Made by a program: the position numbers and the translations under genes. Shown here one piece after another: positions 1-5,228 of a DNA stretch of 5,228 nucleotides. The DNA is taken from assembly GCA_002344565.1 (NCBI GenBank), contig DDTZ01000163.1, positions 1,431 to 6,658 of the forward strand. Direction: 5' to 3'. Source of the stretch: Bdellovibrionaceae bacterium UBA2351 (GTDB taxonomy: Bacteria; Bdellovibrionota; Bdellovibrionia; Bdellovibrionales; Bdellovibrionaceae). Numbering within the stretch: position 1 is the first letter of the stretch; each line of letters begins with the position of its first letter. The notes beneath the pieces were generated by a model. It was not told the DNA's origin and made no database searches. It saw nothing but the letters and a program-made list of their open reading frames with translations.

Positions 1-588
1 TTTCAATGACTTTTCGCTGATGATTTTGAAATCACGGCTAGCTTGAGTCATGTTTGCCATCATCACGCCCACTTGGTTTTCATGATTGATAGCCTTGGTT
101 AATTTGTAGATTTCGTTGATAATGTCGAAAATCTTTTCTGTTTCTTTTCCTCGTTCAGATATTACATTTAAAATATCTGTTGATTTAGCAATAGGCAGAA
201 CATCTCCAGATTTTATTGGCTCTGAACGCGGGTCACCTGGAATAATATATACAAATTTATCGCCTAGGGCACCTTGGGTGCGAATTTCTACTTCAGAACC
301 TTTAAAAATACGTCTTAAGTATTCTGTTTCAACTTTCATATCCACGCGTAGTAAGTTTTTTTCGGGCACGAAATCAATAGATTCGATATTCCCAATTACC
401 ACGCCAGACAGGGAAACTACGCTACCTTGAGCTAAACCCTGAACATTTTCAAATTCGGCATACACATGCGCAAATTTTGAAAACAATGTTTTGTTTGCTC
501 CCAACATAAAAATACTTCCCATCGTTACCAAAATCCCGATAACTAGGAATAGTCCGACTTTGATTTGGTTTTTTAAGCTGGTTTCCAT
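1..588 (-). CDS. mlaD: MlaD-like MCE-domain protein, C-terminus cut off by window edge
   Basis: This is the substrate-binding MCE subunit of an Mla-type phospholipid ABC transporter, expected to be anchored in the inner membrane and to form a hexameric periplasmic ring. The 196 codons inside the window are fully open. A short basic N-terminus (K6, K11) leads into one membrane helix at about residues 9-30. An MCE domain follows at about 39-120, with the family pattern GLAQGSVVSLSGVVIG at 51-66 and IRTQGALGDKFVYIIPG at 102-118. Residues 135-196 look helical and continue past the edge, so the protein is longer than E. coli MlaD (183 residues). This suggests an extended C-terminal helical or coiled-coil tail. 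The ATG lies three bases after the ATPase stop and has a strong ribosome binding site inside the ATPase gene. The MCE assignment is firm. The name mlaD is by family; the cargo and partner proteins are inferred. Confidence 0.9.
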   Translation of the reverse strand, partial: METSLKNQIKVGLFLVIGILVTMGSIFMLGANKTLFSKFAHVYAEFENVQGLAQGSVVSLSGVVIGNIESIDFVPEKNLLRVDMKVETEYLRRIFKGSEVEIRTQGALGDKFVYIIPGDPRSEPIKSGDVLPIAKSTDILNVISERGKETEKIFDIINEIYKLTKAINHENQVGVMMANMTQASRDFKIISEKSLK

Positions 589-591
589 TTT

Positions 592-1314
592 CTAACCTTC
601 TCCATCAATAAATTTTTTAACTATACCGCTTTTGTCCTGATGAATTTCATCTAAAGTACCTTCGAATGCGATCTTGCCATCTAGGATAAATGACATTTTA
701 TCGCACACCGCAAAGGCAGTTGGCATATCATGGGTAACGAGGATTGAAGTGATGCCTGTGGCTTTGAGTTTCAGAATATGCTCTTGAATCTTGCGAGTGT
801 TTGACGGATCGAGTCCCGCGGTAGGTTCGTCATACAGGATCCATTTAGGTTGCATCATTAGAGCGCGGGCTAAGCCTACGCGTTTCTGCATCCCACCTGA
901 TAGATTGGCAGGATAAAGGCCTTCGGCTGCTGGTAAACCGAACTCGCCAAGCTGATCCGAAATCATTTTTTTAATTTCTGCTTCTGATTTTTTTGTATGT
1001 TCACGTAAAGGATACGCCAAGTTTTCATACACGGTCATCGAGTCGAAAAGAGCGCCACCTTGAAAAACGTAGGCTACTTTTTTGCGAATTTCGACAAGAT
1101 CATTTTCGTTATAACGAGTGATTTCTTCACCATCAATAAAGATTTCCCCACTGTCCGGCTTTTCTAGGCCAATTAAGCTACGTAGAATAACGCTCTTACC
1201 AACACCTGATCCTCCGATGAGCCCCATGCATTCACCTTTTTTTACAGAGAAGGTAATGCCTTTGTGGACCTCTTTTGAACCAAATGATTTTCGAAAATTT
1301 TTAACTTCAATCAT
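592..1314 (-). CDS. mlaF: MlaF-family ABC transporter ATP-binding protein
   Basis: This is the cytoplasmic ATPase that powers the MlaE/MlaD lipid transporter. All nucleotide-binding motifs are intact in 240 residues: Walker A GGSGVGKS at 34-41, Q-loop glutamine Q85 in AYVFQ, signature LSGGMQKR at 138-145, Walker B WILYDEP at 158-164 with catalytic E163, D-loop GLDP at 167-170, and switch histidine H195 in LVTHD. The FQGGALFDSMTVYENLAYPL stretch after the Q-loop (84-103) is typical of the MlaF/Ttg2A/TGD3 branch. The protein is shorter than E. coli MlaF (about 269 residues) and ends soon after the core domain. The start ATG overlaps the permease stop as ATGA. Only a weak GAAAG precedes it, so translation probably depends on coupling. 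An importer-type branch assignment rests on the neighbours as well as the motifs; direction of lipid flow is not shown. Confidence 0.95.
   Translation of the reverse strand: MIEVKNFRKSFGSKEVHKGITFSVKKGECMGLIGGSGVGKSVILRSLIGLEKPDSGEIFIDGEEITRYNENDLVEIRKKVAYVFQGGALFDSMTVYENLAYPLREHTKKSEAEIKKMISDQLGEFGLPAAEGLYPANLSGGMQKRVGLARALMMQPKWILYDEPTAGLDPSNTRKIQEHILKLKATGITSILVTHDMPTAFAVCDKMSFILDGKIAFEGTLDEIHQDKSGIVKKFIDGEG
596..603 (-). promoter_or_regulatory. Ribosome binding site of the MCE gene, inside the ATPase gene's 3' end
   Basis: On the minus strand GGAGAAGG lies seven bases before the ATG at 588. It overlaps the last codons of the upstream ATPase gene (Gly-Glu-Gly then stop). It is the strongest Shine-Dalgarno sequence in the operon and supports the chosen MCE start. 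It also implies that ribosomes finishing the ATPase sit on the MCE initiation site. Confidence 0.75.
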
Positions 1315-2108
1315 GTGAGTCTTTCGATAATCCAGAAAAGTTTGGATAAGAAAAAGTTACTAACGAGAACCAAAATTGAGGATACAACGACAGCTTTAGT
1401 TGTCGCCATACCGACTTCTTTGGTTCCATTCTTCACGGTTAAACCAAAATAGCATGATGGAATGGCAATACATAGAGCGAAGACGAAGCTTTTTAGAAAA
1501 CCCGAGAAATAGTCCATCAGAGTGACTGTTTGAATGATTTTTAAAACATAAAAATTTGGATCTAATTTTAATTCAGAATAGCCTACTAGCAATCCACCAA
1601 AGTTACTCACAACGTTTGTTAAAGCCACTAATAGCGGAAGGGAAACAAACGTCGCGATGACTCTTGGGATAACGATCGTTTTAAGGGGGGATGTGCCCAT
1701 AGCGCGAATAGCGTCGATTTGTTGGGTTACGACCATACTGCCAATTTCGGATGCGAAGCCGGCGCCTACGCGGGCCGCTACCATCAACGACGTGAATACT
1801 GGACCCATTTCACGTAGTACGATCAAGGAAACTAATTTAGGAACGTAGAGTTTGCCGCCAAACTTTTCTAAGCCTAGACCAAACTGTAATGACATAACCA
1901 TCCCGGTACTAATCGCCGTTACAACAACTAACGGTAAAGACCGGTTACCAACTTGAAAGATTTGCTCTACTACAAGTTTCCAGTAAACTTTGCCTTTCAG
2001 CGTATCACGTAGGAGCTGAAACGATAAGACGCCAATGCCGCCAAAGAACTTGAGGATCTCGATGATAAACAAGTATAGCGGTGTTGAGGCGATAAAGGCG
2101 TGAATCAT
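1311..2108 (-). CDS. mlaE: MlaE-family lipid ABC transporter permease
   Basis: This is the inner-membrane permease that dimerises, binds the ATPase on the cytoplasmic side and feeds or receives lipid through the MCE ring. Its 265 residues match the usual MlaE length and it has no fused STAS domain. Hydrophobic segments lie at about 11-33, 57-80, 88-115, 147-177, 201-223 and 238-260. The family's central signature is clear: VLREMGPVFTSLM at 97-109, AARVGAGFASEIGSM at 111-125 and the QQIDAIRAMGTSPL segment at 129-142, followed by IPRVIATFVSLPLL at 147-160. E121 of the EIG motif is the conserved acidic residue at the core of the family. The start ATG overlaps the lipoprotein stop by four bases, with AGGG four bases upstream of the ATG. 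Confidence in the family is high; phospholipid as substrate is taken from characterised relatives. Confidence 0.95.
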   Translation of the reverse strand: MIHAFIASTPLYLFIIEILKFFGGIGVLSFQLLRDTLKGKVYWKLVVEQIFQVGNRSLPLVVVTAISTGMVMSLQFGLGLEKFGGKLYVPKLVSLIVLREMGPVFTSLMVAARVGAGFASEIGSMVVTQQIDAIRAMGTSPLKTIVIPRVIATFVSLPLLVALTNVVSNFGGLLVGYSELKLDPNFYVLKIIQTVTLMDYFSGFLKSFVFALCIAIPSCYFGLTVKNGTKEVGMATTKAVVVSSILVLVSNFFLSKLFWIIERLT

Positions 2109-2599
2109 GGTGCCCTAAAATTTTCAGTAAAGTTTTTGAATTCTTGGCTTTCACTTTCAAAACGTTCAGCTACGCCACCATAAATAAGGTTGTAGCTGCA
2201 TGCGTTCTTTTTGAACGAAACCACATTTAGTTTAACTTTGACTCCGTCAATTAGTCCTTCGCCAATGGTGGTACGAGCGATACGTTGATTGTAAGGGATT
2301 TCTTCGCGATTTTTAATTTCCAATTTTTCCAAACCCGACAGGGCATCTTGTTCCAATTGATCCAATGACGGATCTTGGTTGGGAGAGCAGTCAGAGATGT
2401 ATGAAATCACGTTATTTGTTTTGCTAGAGATCCATGCTCTGTCGCCTGTTTTAGATTTCAGGTTTGTGAATGGGCTTGAAGGCTCCTTGAGCTCAAGATT
2501 TTTTGCAGGCTGAGGATCTTTGGAAACCCCAATGGTTATGCATGAACTCAAAAATAAGAGACTCGGCAATAGAAGAAAAATGCGGTAGGTGGTTTTCAT
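2105..2599 (-). CDS. Small lipoprotein, first gene of the lipid-transport operon
   Basis: This is a predicted lipoprotein of 164 residues with a clear type II signal: MKTTYR, a hydrophobic run, then lipobox L17-S18-S19-C20. Acylation at C20 would leave a mature protein of about 145 residues. The residue after C20 is Ile, not Asp, so there is no E. coli-type inner-membrane retention signal; that rule may not hold in this lineage. A Pro/Lys-rich tether (about 25-45) is followed by a compact mixed alpha/beta domain. Two further cysteines, C71 in ISDC and C134 in NACSY, could form a disulfide. I do not recognise it as MlaA, MlaC or PqiC. From memory, similar small lipoproteins sit next to MlaE/MlaF genes in other delta-type proteobacteria, but I cannot verify this here. 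Its position as first gene, overlapping the permease start, argues for an accessory role, perhaps docking the transporter to an envelope membrane. That function is inference. The ribosome binding site is weak (AGAAA). Confidence 0.85.
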   Translation of the reverse strand: MKTTYRIFLLLPSLLFLSSCITIGVSKDPQPAKNLELKEPSSPFTNLKSKTGDRAWISSKTNNVISYISDCSPNQDPSLDQLEQDALSGLEKLEIKNREEIPYNQRIARTTIGEGLIDGVKVKLNVVSFKKNACSYNLIYGGVAERFESESQEFKNFTENFRAP

Positions 2600-2636
2600 A
2601 CAGGTTTCTTTTCGGTAGCAATAGTTAATTAATAAA

Positions 2637-2642
2637 TGTCAA
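2637..2642 (-). promoter_or_regulatory. Candidate -35 box for the lipoprotein-mlaEFD operon
   Basis: A perfect TTGACA lies on the minus strand 37 bases before the lipoprotein ATG, followed by an AT-rich stretch including TTAATTAA. The expected -10 position (GCTACC at 17-base spacing) matches the consensus poorly, so this is only half a promoter by sigma-70 rules. Its first two T's are part of the T-run that follows the stem-loop just upstream. It could be a real -35 box working with an atypical -10, or chance in AT-rich DNA. Confidence 0.25.
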
Positions 2643-2685
2643 AAAGTAAAACTCGACCGTCAGTAATCTGGCAGTCTAGTTTTAC
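2641..2685 (-). terminator. Terminator-like stem-loop with T-run in the divergent intergenic region
   Basis: The arms GTAAAACTCGACCGTCAG (2646-2663) and CTGGCAGTCTAGTTTTAC (2668-2685) pair over 18 positions around a TAAT loop. There are two mismatches (2654/2677 and 2658/2673) and one G-T pair (2660/2671). On the minus strand the stem is followed directly by TTTTT (2645-2641), the layout of a rho-independent terminator. On the plus strand the distal arm itself supplies a shorter TTTT. No annotated gene ends here: both flanking genes point away. It may end a small untranslated RNA, attenuate the mla operon if transcription starts to its right, block antisense transcription, or be a regulator's binding site. 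The structure is seen directly; the terminator role is inferred. Confidence 0.5.
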
Positions 2686-2692
2686 CAATTTC

Positions 2693-2705
2693 GATGTATT
2701 ACATC
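2693..2705. repeat. Perfect 13-base palindrome, candidate operator
   Basis: GATGTATTACATC has two perfect 6-base arms around a single T. It lies roughly midway between the two divergent start codons (94 bases from each) and overlaps the best candidate -35 box for the plus-strand gene. This is the size and placement expected for a dimeric repressor site. The GATGT half-site recurs in tandem at 2730-2739. No regulator gene is visible in the window, so the operator role is inference. Confidence 0.4.
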
Positions 2706-2726
2706 TAGGATATTTTTTCCTATACC
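2698..2726 (+). promoter_or_regulatory. Candidate promoter for the AMIN/TPR gene
   Basis: ATTACA (2698-2703) and TATACC (2721-2726) each match four of six sigma-70 consensus positions and are separated by exactly 17 bases. Transcription would start near 2733 and leave a leader of about 67 bases. The -35 box overlaps the palindrome at 2693-2705, and the spacer contains a second inverted repeat, which would fit regulated expression. The match is modest and could be chance in AT-rich sequence. Confidence 0.3.
2706..2722. repeat. Short inverted repeat TAGGA-N7-TCCTA
   Basis: Five-base perfect arms TAGGA (2706-2710) and TCCTA (2718-2722) flank an AT-only 7-base centre. The repeat directly abuts the palindrome ending at 2705 and lies within the candidate plus-strand promoter spacer. 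On its own it is short enough to be chance; it is listed because it forms the third inverted repeat in a row in this intergenic region. Confidence 0.25.
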
Positions 2727-2799
2727 TTTGATGTGATGTCCAGTGGCATTCAATGTGCAATTTGTAATTTCTAACACGAAAACAGATTGGGCAGAGTGA

Positions 2800-5228
2800 A
2801 TGAAAAATAAAAAAATGTTCTATGTTATTGTTACTTTTTTAGTTTCAAGCATTTCATTTTCTAATCCCGAATCTGCTCCTGTAAACTCACGCATTTCCTA
2901 TCAAGACGAAACGATACATTTGGAATTCTCTGGCCGAAAGGATTGGGACTACAATGTCGAAAAGAAGGATAAAAAGGGTGCCGGTAGTGCTGTAGAGATT
3001 ACTCTAGATGCTTTAGATCAAAAGAGTTTATCGGAAATCAAAAACTTTAAAGCCGACTGGGTTAAAAAAGTTAGCGTCGATGCGAATGGTCCTGATGGAA
3101 AGACCAAGATCACTCTAGATTTGGCTACTGACTTAGACGTATTTGACTATCTGATGGAAGCGCCTTCTCGCTTAGTCGTCGACTTATTCCCCAATTCAAA
3201 AAAAGCCAAGACTAAAGAAGCGAAGTCTGAAGAGACAGCGGACGCTCAAAAGCCTAAACAACAAGCAGCCAAGTCAGCCGTTGCGAAAGAAACTAAAGTA
3301 GGAACTCGAAACCCTGCTACTGCTGATTTCTTGGAAATTGAAAAATCGGGTTTAATGAATATTTCGGATAAAAAGGTATTTGAAAACAAACTTGCCGGAA
3401 TTTTTGATGGGGCGGACCCATTTTATGAGCGCTTTTCATTAAAAGATTACGAAGTAAAAGAAGCGTCTATCCTAAAAAGTAAAGAAAACTATTATATTCC
3501 GTTCCCCAATCATGTTCTACCAGTAGTCGATTGGGCACGAATTAAAAATGCCGAAACTATATTTGAAATCATGCCAAATGACCAAAAAGATAACAAGCAT
3601 GCCCGGTTGTTACAAACGCTGTTTAAAAACGAACGTGATCAGGTTTTTCTTAAGACATATGACTGGTTCATGGAAAAATATCCAGAATCAGAATATAAAG
3701 ACATCATTCAAAATATGAGCATTCAGGTTCATTTACGCCAATGGCAAAATGAAAAAAGTGCCAATCACTATGATTTAGCGACGCAAAAAATGAAAGAGAT
3801 TGTTCAGAAACATCCTGAACATGCGATGGCTGAAAAATACTCCTTACTATTGGGTATTTTAGCATTTGAAAAGAAAGATTTTTTTAACTCACTTCGTTCA
3901 TTTCAAAATCATACTAAAAATGCATTGTGGAATAAAAAAGGTTCATTTTCTAATGACTTGGCTCAACTTGGTGTGGCTCTTAGTTTTCAGGGTTTGAATC
4001 AATTTGAAGAAGCGCTAAAGACCTACGACGATCTTCAAAAGAGTTCTGTTTTCGAAGAAATGAAAGCGGAGGCGGCTTATCGCAAAGGTGACGTTAAGCT
4101 ATCTGAACGTGCTTTTGACAAAGCCGTTCAGTTGTATGATGATGCGATCACAAAAGTTTCCAGTTTCCAAAACAATTTCCCAAATGCATACTACAATAGA
4201 GCTCAATCGCTTTTCCTTCAGGATAAGTTTCGTGAAAGCTTAGACGCCTACCGAGACTTTATTAAAAAATTCCCACAAGATAAATTGACCCCATTTGCGA
4301 TGACCCGTGTGGGTGAGCTTCTAGATATTTTAGGAGCTGATAAAAATAAAGTCTTAGGTGCCTATCTAGAAACCTATTTCCGCAACGGAGATAATCCATC
4401 AGCGGTGGTAGCGCGTTTACGTATTTTGTCTTCGAAAATGAAAGGAATGAAGCCGAAGGAAGTTTCGACTACGGTAAATGAAATCCTAGATCTAGCTAAA
4501 AAGTCAGATCTAAGTGGAATCGAGCCGTTCTCTAAAGTTTTAATTGCTGAAGGCTATTCTGAACGTCAGGACTACGATGAAGCTCTAAATCTGCTTATTG
4601 ATTACTATCGCAATAATCCAACAACTGTAGATAAAGAATTATTCTCTAAACGGATTTTTTCAAATATTTACTCGAAAATTGCAAAGCGCGTGTCTGAGAA
4701 TAACTTCTTAGATGCATTGAAAATATATACCGATTATTACGACACATGGTTAAAAAACTCGAATCGTTTGGATATCAAATACCAAATCGGTAGGGCGTAT
4801 GAACAAGGTGGAGTTTATAAACCGGCAATAAATTACTATACTGAAGTTTTAAATAAATTTTTGGCAGCGAAAGGTACGGCGGCTGGTAAAGAGCTTTCTA
4901 TTAAGGAAGATTTGCCAACGGAGTCCGAGCTGTATTTGCGCTTGGCTCAAGCAGAAAGCCAAAACAAAAATTATTCTAAAGCATTTGATTATTTAAAACA
5001 GATCAAGCCAGCAGATACTTTGACTGAAAAAGAACAAATTGAACGTATTATTTTAGCTTCAGATTTACACGACAAGAAAGGCGACGTTGATCGCGCGATT
5101 CTATATTTAACTGAACTTCTAAAATATTGGAAAGGTCAGCCTGAATATGTTGCTGAGCCGTACTTTGTCTTAAGTCAGTACGAACAGAAAAAGGGAATGA
5201 AGAAAGAAGCTCTTGAATCACTAAAACG
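2800..5228 (+). CDS. Large exported protein with AMIN-like domain and TPR repeats, 3' end beyond window
   Basis: This is an open reading frame of 809 codons plus two bases with no stop before the right edge. An in-frame TGA immediately precedes the ATG, so the start cannot lie further upstream; M6 (2815) is possible but would lose the basic KNKK region. The N-terminus is a signal peptide: KNKK, hydrophobic core about 6-20, possible cleavage near S21. Residues about 28-131 form a beta-rich AMIN-like domain ending in APSRLVVDLFP (121-131), the family's typical close. AMIN domains of AmiC and PilQ bind peptidoglycan or envelope complexes. A Lys/Ala/Glu-rich linker covers about 132-170. From about 270 onward come helical TPR-like units, for example at 388-415, 423-450, 462-490, 588-605, 658-685, 710-735, 750-770 and 788-809, some with the YPESEYK or FPQDK endings common in BamD/YbgF-type repeats. 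It is likely a periplasmic scaffold; no catalytic motif is seen and I do not recognise the gene. The ribosome binding site is weak (AGAG). Confidence 0.9.
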   Translation, partial: MKNKKMFYVIVTFLVSSISFSNPESAPVNSRISYQDETIHLEFSGRKDWDYNVEKKDKKGAGSAVEITLDALDQKSLSEIKNFKADWVKKVSVDANGPDGKTKITLDLATDLDVFDYLMEAPSRLVVDLFPNSKKAKTKEAKSEETADAQKPKQQAAKSAVAKETKVGTRNPATADFLEIEKSGLMNISDKKVFENKLAGIFDGADPFYERFSLKDYEVKEASILKSKENYYIPFPNHVLPVVDWARIKNAETIFEIMPNDQKDNKHARLLQTLFKNERDQVFLKTYDWFMEKYPESEYKDIIQNMSIQVHLRQWQNEKSANHYDLATQKMKEIVQKHPEHAMAEKYSLLLGILAFEKKDFFNSLRSFQNHTKNALWNKKGSFSNDLAQLGVALSFQGLNQFEEALKTYDDLQKSSVFEEMKAEAAYRKGDVKLSERAFDKAVQLYDDAITKVSSFQNNFPNAYYNRAQSLFLQDKFRESLDAYRDFIKKFPQDKLTPFAMTRVGELLDILGADKNKVLGAYLETYFRNGDNPSAVVARLRILSSKMKGMKPKEVSTTVNEILDLAKKSDLSGIEPFSKVLIAEGYSERQDYDEALNLLIDYYRNNPTTVDKELFSKRIFSNIYSKIAKRVSENNFLDALKIYTDYYDTWLKNSNRLDIKYQIGRAYEQGGVYKPAINYYTEVLNKFLAAKGTAAGKELSIKEDLPTESELYLRLAQAESQNKNYSKAFDYLKQIKPADTLTEKEQIERIILASDLHDKKGDVDRAILYLTELLKYWKGQPEYVAEPYFVLSQYEQKKGMKKEALESLK

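Noticed and set aside
116..430. Plus-strand open frame of 104 codons
   Set aside because: It is antisense to the conserved MCE domain gene, has no recognisable domain or signal, and its composition is that of a shadow frame.
1118..1318. Plus-strand open frame of 66 codons
   Set aside because: It lies antisense to the 5' part of the ATPase gene, including the Walker A region; the ATPase is clearly the real gene.
1657..1848. Plus-strand open frame of 63 codons
   Set aside because: It is antisense to the most conserved permease segment (EIG motif region) and has no features of its own.
2105..2599. Assignment of the lipoprotein to PqiC/YmbA or MlaA
   Set aside because: I see none of the sequence patterns I associate with those families, and the length is short for MlaA; only the lipobox and gene context are secure.
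2625..2632. TTAATTAA palindrome upstream of the lipoprotein gene
   Set aside because: It is an eight-base palindrome in strongly AT-rich DNA and is likely to occur by chance.
2763..2768. TGTAAT as a -10 box for the AMIN/TPR gene
   Set aside because: No acceptable -35 box lies 16-18 bases upstream (CCAGTG at 17), so the ATTACA/TATACC pair was preferred.
2736..2774. Twelve-codon plus-strand frame containing a CxxC (MSSGIQCAICNF)
   Set aside because: There is no ribosome binding site, it is very short, and chance open frames of this size are common; a leader peptide cannot be supported.

Overview
The window looks like chromosomal DNA from a Gram-negative bacterium. The best guess is a low-GC (about 40% by eye) member of Bdellovibrionota or a related former delta-proteobacterial lineage. 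This rests on the Mla-type lipid transport operon led by an uncharacterised lipoprotein, and on a divergent AMIN-plus-TPR envelope protein. The taxonomic call is inference; no rRNA or other marker gene is present.

Positions 1-2599 (minus strand) hold a tightly packed operon, read right to left. It begins with a small lipoprotein, followed by an MlaE-family permease, an MlaF-family ATPase and an MlaD-like MCE-domain protein that runs off the left edge. The first two junctions are 4-base ATGA overlaps and the third is a 3-base gap, so translation is probably coupled. MlaE and MlaF would form the inner-membrane ABC core. MlaD would add a membrane-anchored MCE ring that carries phospholipid across the periplasm. 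The lipoprotein is a good candidate for an accessory envelope factor. No MlaB (STAS), MlaC or MlaA is seen, though genes beyond the left edge cannot be excluded.

Positions 2600-2799 are a 200-base divergent intergenic region. It holds an 18-position imperfect stem-loop followed by a T-run on the minus strand, a perfect 13-base palindrome, a second short inverted repeat, repeated GATGT words, and weak candidate promoters for both directions. The stem-loop looks like an intrinsic terminator in a place where no gene needs one. It is the most puzzling item in the window.

Positions 2800-5228 (plus strand) hold the first 809 codons of a large secreted or periplasmic protein: signal peptide, AMIN-like beta domain, Lys/Ala-rich linker, then a long helical TPR-type repeat region still open at the right edge. 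Its divergent placement beside the lipid transport operon suggests a cell-envelope role, but its specific function is not known from the sequence. No mobile element, tRNA, rRNA or CRISPR array was seen.
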